64,000 bases of DNA from Shinella sp. SUS2 (GCF_001262505.1 NZ_KQ410723.1:460115-524114); one strand, 5' to 3'; positions 7,940-16,905 are shown, counted from the first letter of the stretch. Notes: generated by a model not told the origin, from the letters alone. A program made the numbers and translations.

Positions 7940-8509
7940 ATGGTAAAGATCATCGCCTCTTCCGTCCGCAAGGGCAATGTCCTCGAGGTCGAAGGCAAGC
8001 TCTATGTCGTGCTGACGGCGCAGAACTTCCACCCGGGCAAGGGCACGCCGGTCACCCAGGTCGACATGCGCCGCATCTCCGACGGCGTGAAGGTTTCCGA
8101 ACGCTACCGCACGACCGAACAGGTCGAGCGTGCCTTCGTGGAAGACCGCGAGCACAACTTCCTCTATGAGGATGGCGACGGCTACCATTTCATGAATCCG
8201 GAAAGCTACGACCAGCTGACCATGTCCCACGAGGACATCGGCGACCTCAAGGCCTATCTCCAGGAAGGCATGACGGTCATCCTGTCGGTACATGAAGGCG
8301 TTGCCATCGCCATCGACCTGCCGCGCCACGTCACGCTCGAGATCACCGAGACGGAACCGGTCGTAAAGGGCCAGACGGCCTCGTCGTCCTACAAGCCGGC
8401 AATCCTGTCGAACGGCATTCGCACGCTGGTGCCGCCGCACATCACCGCCGGCACGCGGGTCGTCATCGCGACGGAAGACGGTTCCTACGTGGAACGCGCC
8501 AAGGACTGA
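7940..8509 (+). CDS. efp: Elongation factor P
   Basis: A 189-residue, full-length EF-P with three beta-barrel domains. It binds ribosomes stalled at polyproline stretches. The domain I loop has HPGKGTP with Lys34, the residue that EpmA beta-lysylates, matching the epmA-epmB pair encoded on the other strand 161 bases away. AAGGAAG lies ahead of the ATG. The C-terminal KOW-like OB domain ends with the typical GSYVERAKD. Confidence 0.97.
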   Translation: MVKIIASSVRKGNVLEVEGKLYVVLTAQNFHPGKGTPVTQVDMRRISDGVKVSERYRTTEQVERAFVEDREHNFLYEDGDGYHFMNPESYDQLTMSHEDIGDLKAYLQEGMTVILSVHEGVAIAIDLPRHVTLEITETEPVVKGQTASSSYKPAILSNGIRTLVPPHITAGTRVVIATEDGSYVERAKD

Positions 8510-8576
8510 TCCTTTTAAGGGCGCACAATGCCTTTCCTTCGATCCACACCGATCGAAAGGCTTATGCGCCGCACCA

Positions 8577-8617
8577 TAAGAAGCTGCCCGCCGGAGACGG
8601 CGCGGCGGCTTTTTTTC
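8577..8617 (+). terminator. Intrinsic terminator downstream of efp
   Basis: A GC-rich stem formed by GCTGCCCGCCG and CGGCGCGGCGGC around a GAGA loop (about 8583-8610) is followed by seven T residues. A second smaller hairpin based on TTCGATC/GATCGAA lies at about 8539-8560. Confidence 0.8.
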
Positions 8618-8741
8618 TTCCAACTTGCGGAAAATCCGTTAAGACCAACCCCCGGCTCTTACCACTTGTTTTGGCGCATGCCGTCGTCGCAAAACCGCTG
8701 AGCACTTTTGCGCGGCATGCTTAGGGAGACGGGAACCCCGC

Positions 8742-9734
8742 ATGACCAAATTCGACGTGCTGACGGTCGGCAATGCCATCGTCGACATCATCGCGCGCTG
8801 CGATGAGAACTTCATCACGGACAACGGCATCATCAAGGGCGCGATGAACCTCATCGACGCCGAACGGGCGGAACTGCTCTATTCCCGCATGGGTCCCGCA
8901 CTCGAAGCCTCCGGCGGCAGCGCCGGCAACACCGCCTCTGGCGTTGCCAGCTTCGGTGGCAGGGCCGCCTATTTCGGCAAGGTGGCGAACGACCAGCTCG
9001 GCGAGATCTTCATCCACGATATCCGCGCCCAGGGCGTGCATTTCGAGACGAAGCCGCTGGCCGGCCCGCCGCCGACCGCCCGCTCGATGATCTTCGTCAC
9101 ACCCGACGGCGAGCGCTCGATGAACACCTATCTCGGCGCCTGCGTGGAGCTCGGCCCCGAGGATGTGGAGGAAAGCGTCGTCGCCGAGGCCAAGGTCACC
9201 TATTTCGAAGGGTATCTCTGGGATCCGCCGCGCGCCAAGGATGCGATCCGCGATTGCGCCCGCATCGCCCATGCGAGCGGCCGTGAAATGTCGATGACGC
9301 TGTCGGACAGTTTCTGCGTGCACCGCTACCGCGGCGAATTCCTCGACCTCATGCGCTCCGGCACGATCGACATCGTCTTCGCCAACAAGGCGGAAGCCCT
9401 GGCGCTCTATGAAACCGAGGATTTCGAGGAGGCACTGACACGCATCGCCGCGGATTGCCGGCTGGCGGCAGTGACGATGAGCGAGGAAGGCTCTGTCATC
9501 CTGTCGAAGGGCGAGCGCATCAATGTGGACGCGATCAGCATCCCCAGCGTCGTCGATACGACGGGCGCGGGCGACCTCTATGCTGCCGGCTTCCTCTATG
9601 GCTATACGGCCGGACGGTCGCTGGCCGATTGCGGCCGGCTCGGCAGCCTCGCCGCCGGCCTCGTCATCCAGCAGGTCGGCCCCCGCCCGCTGCTGTCGCT
9701 GGCGGAGGAGGCCAGGAAGGTCGGCCTTATTTGA
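8742..9734 (+). CDS. PfkB-family adenosine kinase
   Basis: A 330-residue ribokinase/PfkB-family kinase. Family signatures are the N-terminal GGSAGNTASGVASFGG and the C-terminal DTTGAGDLYAAGF, whose Asp is the catalytic base and whose GAGD forms the anion hole. Rhizobial proteins of this subgroup are annotated as adenosine kinases (adenosine + ATP to AMP). The substrate cannot be proven from sequence, and other nucleosides or sugars remain possible. It ends seven bases before the converging SH3-protein stop. Confidence 0.82.
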   Translation: MTKFDVLTVGNAIVDIIARCDENFITDNGIIKGAMNLIDAERAELLYSRMGPALEASGGSAGNTASGVASFGGRAAYFGKVANDQLGEIFIHDIRAQGVHFETKPLAGPPPTARSMIFVTPDGERSMNTYLGACVELGPEDVEESVVAEAKVTYFEGYLWDPPRAKDAIRDCARIAHASGREMSMTLSDSFCVHRYRGEFLDLMRSGTIDIVFANKAEALALYETEDFEEALTRIAADCRLAAVTMSEEGSVILSKGERINVDAISIPSVVDTTGAGDLYAAGFLYGYTAGRSLADCGRLGSLAAGLVIQQVGPRPLLSLAEEARKVGLI

Positions 9735-10266
9735 AGGCCTCGCCGGGATAGGCACCCCAGATTTCGTTCTGCGAGACCCAGCCGGCCGTGCCATCCGCCT
9801 CCGCGCGGCACCAGTCGCCATTGCATTCGCCGACCTTGACGACGACGCCGGGCTGGATCTTCGCAATGACCGACGAGTTCGACATGGCGTCGCGGCGCAT
9901 GTTGACGAAGATGCCCTCGCCCTTGCCGCGCATCCACGGCGCGGTCACGGCCGTGCGCTCGCCTGACAGGAGCGCCTGGTTGACCCAGCCCTCGGTGCCA
10001 TCCGCATCGCGGATACGGCGCCAGTTGTCATACTCCTGGATGATTTCGACCGGCACACCGGACTTGAGGTAGCGCCAGGCGACGGCATAGTCGACGCTGG
10101 GGCCGACGCGCAGGTTGACGCTTTTCGCCTTGAGGCTGACGAAGCGGGGCAGCGGCAGGCCGCTCGGCCCCTTGGCCGCCTGGGCATGGGCGTACTGGAC
10201 GCCGGCAACGGAAACGAGGATGCCCGCAAGGGCGGCAAGGCTGAGACGCAGGACAAGGTTACGCAT
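9727..10266 (-). CDS. Secreted protein with two bacterial SH3 domains
   Basis: A 179-residue protein. Residues 1-28 are a signal peptide (basic MRNLVLR, hydrophobic core, cleavage near AHA-QA). Two SH3-like repeats follow, one around KSVNLRVGPSVDYAV to EGWVNQALL and one around GIFVNMRRDAMSNSSVIAKI to GWVSQNEIWG. SH3b domains usually bind peptidoglycan or mediate protein contacts in the periplasm. The function is otherwise unknown. The gene overlaps the kinase stop by eight bases on the opposite strand. Confidence 0.85.
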   Translation of the reverse strand: MRNLVLRLSLAALAGILVSVAGVQYAHAQAAKGPSGLPLPRFVSLKAKSVNLRVGPSVDYAVAWRYLKSGVPVEIIQEYDNWRRIRDADGTEGWVNQALLSGERTAVTAPWMRGKGEGIFVNMRRDAMSNSSVIAKIQPGVVVKVGECNGDWCRAEADGTAGWVSQNEIWGAYPGEAFK

Positions 10267-10446
10267 GGACGATCCGCACAAACTGGAGAGGGCATGATAC
10301 TGCCGGACCGGCGCAAAGTGGCAAATCGCGGGAACGCCAAAGACGGCGGATTGTCTTCGCGACCGGGTCTGGTAGAAAATGCCCCTGATGAAGCAATCCT
10401 TGCCCAACTTGGTTAAGGACCCGTCAACAGGACGCCGGAACAGCCC

Positions 10447-11451
10447 ATGACCCAGAAGAAAAAACCGAAGGTCTACATCACCCGCCGCCTGCCCGAGGTC
10501 GTGGAGACCCGGATGCGCGAGCTGTTCGACGCGGAACTCAACATCGACGACACGCCGCGCAGCCAGCCCGAACTCGTCGCCGCCGTCAAATCGGCCGACG
10601 TTCTGGTGCCGACGCTGACGGACCGGATCGACGCCGCGCTCATCGAGCAGGCCGGCCCCCAGCTCAAACTGATCGCCTGTTTCTCCAACGGTGTCGACAA
10701 TGTCGACGTGGAGGCGGCGGCCCGGCGCGGCATCACCGTTACCAACACGCCGAACGTTCTCACCGAGGACACCGCCGACATGACGATGGCGCTGATCCTC
10801 GCCGCCCCGCGCCGGCTGGCGGAAGGTGCACGCATCCTGACGGACCGCAAGGGCGAATGGGCTGGCTGGTCGCCGACCTGGATGCTCGGCCGACGCATCT
10901 GGGGCAAGCGCCTCGGCATTGTCGGCATGGGCCGCATCGGCACCGCCGTCGCCCGCCGCGCCAAGGCCTTCGGCCTCTCCATCCACTACCACAACCGCCA
11001 CCGCGTGCGCCCGGACACGGAGGACGCGCTGGAAGCGACCTATTGGGACAGCCTCGATCAGATGCTGGCGCGCGTCGACATCGTTTCGGTCAACTGCCCC
11101 TCGACGCCGGCGACCTATCACCTGCTGTCGGCCCGAAGGCTCGAGCTGATGCAACCGACGAGCTACATCGTCAACACGGCGCGCGGTGGCATCATCGACG
11201 AGACGGCGCTGATCAAGTGCCTGCGCGACGGCAAGATCGCCGGCGCCGGCCTCGACGTCTTCGAGAACGAGCCGTCGGTCAACCCGAAGCTGCTGAAGCT
11301 CGCCGCCGAGGGCAAGGTCGTGCTGCTGCCACACATGAGTTCGGCAACGCTCGAAGGCCGCGTCGACATGGGCGAGAAGGTCGTCATCAACATCCGCACC
11401 TTCTTCGACGGCCATCGGCCGCCGGACCGTGTGCTGCCGAGCCGGGTGTGA
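10447..11451 (+). CDS. D-isomer-specific 2-hydroxyacid dehydrogenase (glyoxylate/hydroxypyruvate reductase type)
   Basis: A 334-residue NAD(P)H-dependent 2-hydroxyacid dehydrogenase. The nucleotide-binding motif GIVGMGRIGTAVARR is clear. The catalytic triad is recognisable as Arg in NTARGGIID, Glu in DVFENEP and His in LPHMSSAT. The close similarity pattern is with rhizobial glyoxylate reductase (GyaR), which reduces glyoxylate to glycolate or hydroxypyruvate to D-glycerate. A glyoxylate-producing pathway is encoded 30 kb away, but no linkage is visible. Confidence 0.85.
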   Translation: MTQKKKPKVYITRRLPEVVETRMRELFDAELNIDDTPRSQPELVAAVKSADVLVPTLTDRIDAALIEQAGPQLKLIACFSNGVDNVDVEAAARRGITVTNTPNVLTEDTADMTMALILAAPRRLAEGARILTDRKGEWAGWSPTWMLGRRIWGKRLGIVGMGRIGTAVARRAKAFGLSIHYHNRHRVRPDTEDALEATYWDSLDQMLARVDIVSVNCPSTPATYHLLSARRLELMQPTSYIVNTARGGIIDETALIKCLRDGKIAGAGLDVFENEPSVNPKLLKLAAEGKVVLLPHMSSATLEGRVDMGEKVVINIRTFFDGHRPPDRVLPSRV

Positions 11452-11925
11452 TCAGACCAGCGTCTTGCGCATTTCGATCGAGGTGGGGCGCGCGAAGCCA
11501 GGATGAGATTTCTCGGCTGTCCTGACGAAGCCCCACCGGGCAAAAAGGGCATGGTTGGCGGCCAGTTCGACCCGCGTTTCGAGCCGGAGCGTCGCCAGGC
11601 CCTTTTTCCGCGCCAGCGCCTCGGCGTGCTCCAGGAGAGACCGCCCCACGCCGCGTCCCTGAAAGGACGGCAGGACAGCGAGCTTGCCGATATAGAGGCT
11701 TTCTTCCTCCGGCTTCAGGAACATGCAGCCGAGCAGCATTTCCCCCTCCACGGCGAGAAGCCCGATTTCCTCCCGCGCCTTCTTGGCAAGTGCGTCGGGT
11801 GTCAGCCGATGGGCGGAGGATGGCGGGTCTATGAGACCGTCCATGAAGGCGAAAGCCGAGAGGATCAGCGATAACAGCGCGTCCCAGCCGTCGAAATCCG
11901 GTCCAATCGAGCGGACTTCCGTCAT
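11452..11925 (-). CDS. GNAT-family N-acetyltransferase
   Basis: A 157-residue single-domain GNAT protein. The acetyl-CoA-binding signature (VLPSFQGRGVGRSLLEHAEALARKKG) is clear, followed by the typical LETRVELAANHALFARWGF segment. The substrate is unknown. It is the last gene of a three-gene operon: its ATG overlaps the stop of the MoeB-like gene as ATGA. Its stop codon abuts the converging hydroxyacid dehydrogenase stop. Confidence 0.88.
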   Translation of the reverse strand: MTEVRSIGPDFDGWDALLSLILSAFAFMDGLIDPPSSAHRLTPDALAKKAREEIGLLAVEGEMLLGCMFLKPEEESLYIGKLAVLPSFQGRGVGRSLLEHAEALARKKGLATLRLETRVELAANHALFARWGFVRTAEKSHPGFARPTSIEMRKTLV

Positions 11926-12686
11926 TGCCCGCCCTTGCGACGCTTGTATTTCAACGTCTCGAAGCGCGCAGCCAACCCGTCATAGAGCAACAACCGCCCG
12001 ACCAGCGGATCACCGGCGTCCGTGACGAGCTTGATCACCTCCATCGCCATCAACGTGCCGACGACACCCGTCAGCGCACCGACGATACCGGCTTCGGCGC
12101 AGGCCGGCACGACACCCGGCGGAGGGGCCGTGGGGAAGAGATCGCGGTAGCCGGGATTGAGCATGCCGTCCGGCCCGGCCTCGTAGGGCTTGAGCACGGT
12201 GACCGAGCCGTCGAAGCGGCCGACAGCGCCGGTGACGAGCGGAATGCGCGCAATCTCCGCGGCATCGGCGGAGGCATAACGCGTGTCGAAATTGTCGGAA
12301 CCGTCGACGAGGAGGTCGTAGCCGGCGAGGAGACGTGCGGCCGTGTCGGCCGTCAGCCGCTCGGCGATGCCGGTGAAGGTCACGTGCGGGTTGAGACGGG
12401 CAACGGCGGCTTCGGCGCTCGCGATCTTCGGCGTGCCGAGCCCGGCGGTGTCGTGGATCACCTGGCGCTGGAGATTGGAGAGGGAGACGCTGTCATCGTC
12501 CAGCACGCCGATATGGCCGATGCCGGCAGCGGCAAGGTACTGGATGACCGGCGCGCCGAGACCGCCGGCGCCGACGATCAGCACATTCGCCTGCTTCAGC
12601 TTCTGCTGCCCCGCACCGCCGATCTCTGCGAGCACGATATGCCGCCGGTAGCGGTCGATCTCTTCGGGACTGAGCGGATCGGTCAT
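11922..12686 (-). CDS. moeB: ThiF/MoeB-family adenylyltransferase lacking zinc cysteines
   Basis: A 254-residue E1-like enzyme of the ThiF/MoeB/HesA family. It would activate the C-terminal Gly-Gly of a small sulfur carrier (MoaD or ThiS) by adenylation. Features are the ATP-binding GAGGLGAPV, the LQRQVIHD arginine, DGSDNFDTR and the catalytic-site CAEAGI. The single Cys in the protein is that one: the zinc-binding CxxC pairs of E. coli MoeB are missing, the first being replaced by a GYRD segment. It is coupled to recF upstream and the GNAT gene downstream by ATGA overlaps. MoeB and ThiF cannot be separated from sequence alone. Confidence 0.85.
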   Translation of the reverse strand: MTDPLSPEEIDRYRRHIVLAEIGGAGQQKLKQANVLIVGAGGLGAPVIQYLAAAGIGHIGVLDDDSVSLSNLQRQVIHDTAGLGTPKIASAEAAVARLNPHVTFTGIAERLTADTAARLLAGYDLLVDGSDNFDTRYASADAAEIARIPLVTGAVGRFDGSVTVLKPYEAGPDGMLNPGYRDLFPTAPPPGVVPACAEAGIVGALTGVVGTLMAMEVIKLVTDAGDPLVGRLLLYDGLAARFETLKYKRRKGGQ

Positions 12687-13807
12687 GGCACGATGCCTCC
12701 ATGCGAGACGGTGAGGAACTGCGCGCGATCGCCGAGCGCATCGAACATCGACCGGTCGGTACCGGTCATGAAGGCCTGTCCTCCGAGTGCATCGACCCGG
12801 TCGAACAGCGCGGCCCGGCGGCCCTCGTCGAGATGGGCGGCGATCTCGTCGAGCAGCAGCACCGGTGCATGGCCGGTCATGCCGCCGACAAGGCCGGCAT
12901 GGGCGAGGATGAGGCCGACGAGCAGCGCCTTCTGCTCGCCCGTCGAGCAGCGTTCGGCCTCCATGTCCTTTTCGCGGTGGCGGATCAGGAGATCGCCGCG
13001 GTGCGGGCCGTCCAGCGTGCGGCCGGCGGCGGCGTCCCTATAGCGGCCATCCTGCAGCATGCCGAGATAGATGTCCTCGATCTCATAGGCCGGGCGCTGC
13101 CATTCTCCGTCAAGGAAGCCGGAGAGACGCATGCTCGCCGACGGGAACGGTCCATCGTCGCGCGCCGCCTCCACGAGGCCGGAGATGAGGCCGACGAGTT
13201 CGTGGCGGGCATGCGCCATGGCGATGCCGAGCCCGGCCATCTGCTTTTCCAGCGCCGTCAGCCAGGCAGGATCCGGCCGCGGTTCGGAGAGCAGCCGGTT
13301 GCGACCGCGCATCGCCTTCTCGAAATCCGCTGCCCGGCGGCCGTGTTCGGGATCGAGCGACAGCACCAGCCGGTCGAGGAAGCGACGACGATCGGCGGAA
13401 GGACCGGTGAAAAGGCCGTCCATGGACGGTGTCAGCCAGACGACACGCAGGTGGTCCAGCAGTTCATCGACGGTGCGGGCAGGCGTGCCGTTCAGTCGGA
13501 GTTTTCGCGCCTGGCCCTCGTCGCCCCCCTCCGTGCCGGTGCCGATATCGACCTCGCCCATCATGCCGTCGAGCGTGGCGAAGATCGTGAAGCCGCCGCT
13601 GGCGCTGGCGCGCACGACATCGCCATAGGGCGCGCGGCGCAGGCCCCGGCCCGGCGAAAGCAGGGATACGGCTTCCATCAGATTGGTCTTGCCCGCGCCG
13701 TTCTGTCCTGTCAGCACGACGTGCCGCCCGTCGAGCGGCAGCGACAGGCCCGCATAGTTGCGGAAATCCGTGAGCTTGAGGCGGGAAAGGGAAACCTTGT
13801 GCGGCAT
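12683..13807 (-). CDS. recF: DNA replication/repair protein RecF
   Basis: A 374-residue SMC-like ATPase that helps load RecA at single-strand gaps through RecFOR. The N-terminal LTDFRNYAGL, Walker A GQNGAGKTNL, the ABC-type signature near CSTGEQKALLVGLILAHA and Walker B VLLLDEIAAHLD are all visible. The start at 13807 (MPHKVSLSRL) matches the family N terminus; the ATG ten codons upstream lies in a repeated intergenic sequence and is less likely. First gene of a coupled operon with the MoeB-like and GNAT genes. Confidence 0.95.
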   Translation of the reverse strand: MPHKVSLSRLKLTDFRNYAGLSLPLDGRHVVLTGQNGAGKTNLMEAVSLLSPGRGLRRAPYGDVVRASASGGFTIFATLDGMMGEVDIGTGTEGGDEGQARKLRLNGTPARTVDELLDHLRVVWLTPSMDGLFTGPSADRRRFLDRLVLSLDPEHGRRAADFEKAMRGRNRLLSEPRPDPAWLTALEKQMAGLGIAMAHARHELVGLISGLVEAARDDGPFPSASMRLSGFLDGEWQRPAYEIEDIYLGMLQDGRYRDAAAGRTLDGPHRGDLLIRHREKDMEAERCSTGEQKALLVGLILAHAGLVGGMTGHAPVLLLDEIAAHLDEGRRAALFDRVDALGGQAFMTGTDRSMFDALGDRAQFLTVSHGGIVP

Positions 13808-13817
13808 GGGGTGAGAG

Positions 13818-13848
13818 CTAGAGCATTTTGCCGCCAAGGGGAATCACC
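13818..13848. repeat. Dispersed 31-bp intergenic repeat, copy 1
   Basis: This stretch upstream of recF matches 31967-31997, upstream of the ABC transporter gene, at 28 of 31 positions. Both copies begin CTAGAGCATTTT and end GGAATCACC, in the same orientation, and both lie just upstream of a minus-strand start codon. I recall this type of sequence from other Rhizobiaceae intergenic regions. Confidence 0.7.
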
Positions 13849-14079
13849 CTGCGGCGCATAAATCGGGCAACAACAGAAAGATGGGCAGGCGCCTGGCGCC
13901 ACGCAAGCCGCAACGGCGAGAACAGCGAGCGGAACCCGTGCCAGGGACAGCGCTCCACCGGACAGGGCCGTGCGGAAAATCCAGCAGTTCAAGCCGGTTG
14001 CCTGCATGGCCGGGAGCAGGTAAGCCAGGACATCCCGCCGCGCTTCGCATCCTCCCCTCCCAGCCCGCAGGTCCTTGCC

Positions 14080-14754
14080 TTGTCCTCTTCCCTTCCCGTC
14101 TTCGACCGTTCGTTTTCCGCCTTCCTCTTCGACATGGACGGCACGATCATCAACTCCATTCCGGCCACCGAACGCGTCTGGACACGCTGGGCGCTGAAGC
14201 ACGGGCTGGACGTCGCCACCTTCCTGCCGACCATGCATGGCGTGCGCGGCATCGATACGATCACCCGGCTCGGTCTGCCGGGCGTCGATCCCATTGCCGA
14301 GGCCAAGGAGGTCGAACGCGAGGAGATGGAGGATATCGAGGGCGTGCTGCCGATCCCGGGCGCGATCGCCTTCCTCTCCGCCCTCCCAGCCGGCCGCTGG
14401 GGCATCGTCACCTCGGCGCCGGTGGCACTCGCCCATCGCCGCCTCGCCGCCGCGGGCATCCCCCTGCCGACAGTCATCGTGACGGCCGACGACGTGACCC
14501 GCGGCAAGCCGGCACCGGACGGCTACCGGCTCGGCGCCGAGCGTCTCGGCTTCGATCCGGCCGATTGCCTGGTCTTCGAGGACGTGCCGGCGGGCATTCT
14601 GGCCGGCGAGGGCGCCGGCGCCCATGTCTTGGTGATGACGGCGACGCACCATCATCCGATCGAGACCGGCCATCCGACGCTGCAGAGCTACGAGGGCGTC
14701 ACGACGAAGATCGACACCGATGGCCGGCTGACGCTGCTGCGGGCGGAAGGCTAG
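14080..14754 (+). CDS. HAD-superfamily sugar-phosphatase-like hydrolase
   Basis: A HAD-IA hydrolase of about 224 residues. Motif I is FDMDGT (nucleophile Asp18 in this numbering), motif II the VTSAPV threonine/serine, motif III the GKPAPDGY lysine and motif IV LVFEDVPAG. The cap domain between motifs I and II is of the sugar-phosphatase or beta-phosphoglucomutase-like kind. No ATG lies in a suitable place. The TTG at 14080 with an upstream CAGG is my best guess; the frame stays open further upstream, so the start is uncertain. The substrate is unknown. Confidence 0.75.
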   Translation: MSSSLPVFDRSFSAFLFDMDGTIINSIPATERVWTRWALKHGLDVATFLPTMHGVRGIDTITRLGLPGVDPIAEAKEVEREEMEDIEGVLPIPGAIAFLSALPAGRWGIVTSAPVALAHRRLAAAGIPLPTVIVTADDVTRGKPAPDGYRLGAERLGFDPADCLVFEDVPAGILAGEGAGAHVLVMTATHHHPIETGHPTLQSYEGVTTKIDTDGRLTLLRAEG

Positions 14755-14758
14755 GCCA

Positions 14759-15370
14759 TCAGCCGGCCGGCTTCATGGCGATGCCGGCCAGCACCGTCTC
14801 GATCACGGCGTCGATTTCCGCCTCGGAGACATCGAGCCGTTCGGTCAGAAGCCGACCCCAGGCGAAGCTCGACAGAAGTTCGGTGACGAGCTCGGGGCTG
14901 GCGTCCGGGCGCACCTCGCCGCGCGCCTGCGCCATCTCGATGATCCGGCTGCTCTGGCGGCGGCGATCGCGCATATAGGCCGAAAGGGCGGCGAGCGCAT
15001 CGGGCTCGCCCTGTGCCTTTGCCACGACGCAGCGGAACACCTCGCCGCCCGTGCCCTCGCGCCATGTCGTCAGCAGGCCAGAAAGATGGGCCCGCAGGTC
15101 GTCGCGAACGTTGCCTGTGTCCGGGAAGGTGAAGTTCGCCCGCTTGCGACGATGATAGACATCCAGCAGAAGCGCAGCCTGCGAAGGCCACCAGCGATAG
15201 ATCGTCGGCTTGCCGGCGCGTGCGCGCCGCGCCACGGCCTCGATGGAGAAGCCGGAGAGCCCGTTTTCCACGAGTACCGCCTCCGCCGCAGCCAGGATCG
15301 CCTCCTCGCTTGCCGGATTGCGCGTGGCACCGATTGAACGGCGGGCGGGTCTGGTCTCTGCCTCTGACAT
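14759..15370 (-). CDS. TetR-family transcriptional regulator
   Basis: A 203-residue TetR repressor. The N-terminal helix-turn-helix includes GFSIEAVARRARAGKPTIYRWWPSQAALLLDVY (residues about 35-75). The C-terminal part resembles a TetR_C ligand-binding domain. Start at 15370 preceded by GGAAGA; ATGs at 15382 and 15400 are alternatives. It faces a small membrane-protein gene across a 40-bp perfect palindrome, so it very likely represses that gene and itself. Its ligand is unknown. Confidence 0.88.
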   Translation of the reverse strand: MSEAETRPARRSIGATRNPASEEAILAAAEAVLVENGLSGFSIEAVARRARAGKPTIYRWWPSQAALLLDVYHRRKRANFTFPDTGNVRDDLRAHLSGLLTTWREGTGGEVFRCVVAKAQGEPDALAALSAYMRDRRRQSSRIIEMAQARGEVRPDASPELVTELLSSFAWGRLLTERLDVSEAEIDAVIETVLAGIAMKPAG

Positions 15371-15412
15371 CCGATCTTCCATTTTTGCCGTTTCTAGCAT
15401 GGGCGACACTTG

Positions 15413-15452
15413 AACGGAACGTTTCGTTTCTATATAAACGAAACGTTCCGTT
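15413..15452. promoter_or_regulatory. 40-bp palindromic TetR operator
   Basis: Two 17-base arms (15413-15429, AACGGAACGTTTCGTTT, and 15436-15452) are exact reverse complements around the spacer CTATAT. The repeat lies midway between the divergent TetR and membrane-protein genes. Its length suggests binding of two TetR dimers. TetR regulation is inferred from position. Confidence 0.8.
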
Positions 15453-15469
15453 TTATAAAGGTTGCTCCC

Positions 15470-15706
15470 ATGACCGACGATTCTCCGGCCCTCCGGCTGT
15501 CCAAACCGCACCTGGTGCTCGCCCTGCTGTTGCCCGTCTACCCGCTGATCACCATCCTGCTCTACATCGTGCTGCCCCTCACCGAGGGCTGGACGATCTG
15601 GCAGCGCACCGCCGTGATCACGCCGATCATGGTGTTCGCCATGGTCTTCGTCGTCTCACCCTTCGTGCAGAAGCGCTTTGCCGCCTTCATCCTGCGCGCC
15701 GCATGA
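15470..15706 (+). CDS. Small two-segment membrane protein, TetR-controlled
   Basis: A 78-residue protein with two hydrophobic helices (about residues 14-36 and 46-64) and short charged ends. AAAGG lies nine bases before the ATG. No function is recognised; length and topology resemble small DUF2798-type proteins, but I cannot confirm that. Its sole obvious regulatory link is the divergent TetR gene and the shared 40-bp operator, so it probably responds to the TetR ligand. Confidence 0.7.
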   Translation: MTDDSPALRLSKPHLVLALLLPVYPLITILLYIVLPLTEGWTIWQRTAVITPIMVFAMVFVVSPFVQKRFAAFILRAA

Positions 15707-15736
15707 AAAAAGCCGGGGCGTTTCCGCCCCGGCTTC
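15704..15736. terminator. Bidirectional hairpin between the small membrane protein gene and dnaJ
   Basis: AAGCCGGGGCG (15710-15720) pairs with CGCCCCGGCTT (15725-15735) around a TTTC loop. A run of A on the left gives GGCTTTTTT on the minus strand, so it is a good dnaJ terminator. It follows the plus-strand stop immediately and could also end that transcript. Confidence 0.75.
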
Positions 15737-15783
15737 CATTGTCCATCAAACGCCGACCGAAGCAGCGCGCGAGAACGCGGCGA

Positions 15784-16905
15784 TCAGCCCTCGAAAAACT
15801 CCTTCATCCGCGCGAAAAAGCCCGCGGATTCCGGGTTGTTGTCCTTCGAGGAAATCTCCTCGAACTCCTTCAGCAGCTCGCGCTGGCGCTTGGTCAGCTT
15901 TTGCGGCGTCTCGATCTGGATCTGGATGTAGAGATCGCCGACCTGCGTGGAACGCAGCACCGGCATGCCCTTGCCCTTGAGGCGGAACTGGCGGCCGGCC
16001 TGGGTGCCCTCGGGCACCGAGACGCGCGACTTGGTGCCGTCGAGCGTCGCCACGTCGAAGGTGCCGCCGAGCGCTGCCGTCGTCATCGAGATCGGCACGG
16101 TGCAGTAAAGGTCCGCCCCGTCGCGCTGGTAGAACTCGTGCGGCTTGACCGACAGGAAAATATAAAGATCGCCCGCCGGCCCGCCGCGCACGCCTGCTTC
16201 ACCCTCGCCCGAGAGCCGGATGCGCGTGCCGTCCTCGATGCCGGCCGGAATGTTGACGGAGAGCGAACGCTCTTCCGTGACGCGGCCATGGCCGTGGCAC
16301 TTGGTGCAGGGATCGCTGATCGTCTGGCCGCGGCCGTGGCAGGTCGGGCAGGTGCGTTCGATCGAGAAGAAGCCCTGCGCGGCGCGCACACGGCCGGAGC
16401 CCTGGCAGGTGGCACAGGTCTTCGGGCTGGTGCCGGGTTTTGCGCCCGTACCGGTACAGACGTCGCAGGTGATCGACGTCGGCACACGGATCTGCGCCGT
16501 CTTGCCGGCATAGGCCTCTTCCAGCGAGATCTCCATGTTGTAGCGAAGATCGCCGCCGCGTTCACGCCCACTGGCAGAGCGCCGCTGGCGCCCGCCGCCC
16601 ATCATCTCGCCAAAGATGTCCTCGAAGATGTCCGAGAAGCCACCGCCCTGGAAGCCGCCGCCACCGCCCATGCCGCCCTGCTCGAAGGCCGCGTGGCCAT
16701 AGCGATCATAGGCCGCCCGCTTCTGCGGGTCCTTCAGCGTCTCATAGGCTTCGTTGACGTTCTTGAACGTCTGTTCGGCGGAGGCATCACCCGGATTCTT
16801 GTCGGGGTGGTACTTCATCGCCATCTTGCGGAAGGCGCTCTTCAGCTCCTTCTCGTCGGCGGTCTTGGAGACACCCAGCGTCTCGTAAAAATCAGCTTTT
16901 GCCAT
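15784..16905 (-). CDS. dnaJ: Chaperone protein DnaJ (Hsp40)
   Basis: A 373-residue full-length type I J-protein. The J domain (1-70) contains HPD. A Gly/Phe-rich linker covers about 76-105. The zinc domain carries four CxxCxGxG repeats, starting [24 protein letters not shown] and CTKCHGHG. C-terminal substrate-binding domains follow. It stimulates DnaK ATPase and presents unfolded clients. It lies 237 bases downstream of dnaK on the same strand, with a hairpin in between. Confidence 0.97.
   Translation of the reverse strand: MAKADFYETLGVSKTADEKELKSAFRKMAMKYHPDKNPGDASAEQTFKNVNEAYETLKDPQKRAAYDRYGHAAFEQGGMGGGGGFQGGGFSDIFEDIFGEMMGGGRQRRSASGRERGGDLRYNMEISLEEAYAGKTAQIRVPTSITCDVCTGTGAKPGTSPKTCATCQGSGRVRAAQGFFSIERTCPTCHGRGQTISDPCTKCHGHGRVTEERSLSVNIPAGIEDGTRIRLSGEGEAGVRGGPAGDLYIFLSVKPHEFYQRDGADLYCTVPISMTTAALGGTFDVATLDGTKSRVSVPEGTQAGRQFRLKGKGMPVLRSTQVGDLYIQIQIETPQKLTKRQRELLKEFEEISSKDNNPESAGFFARMKEFFEG

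Noticed and set aside
9727..11415. 562-codon minus-strand frame that includes the SH3 protein
   Set aside because: Only the last 179 codons, from the signal peptide start at 10266, look like a protein. The rest is antisense to the hydroxyacid dehydrogenase gene.
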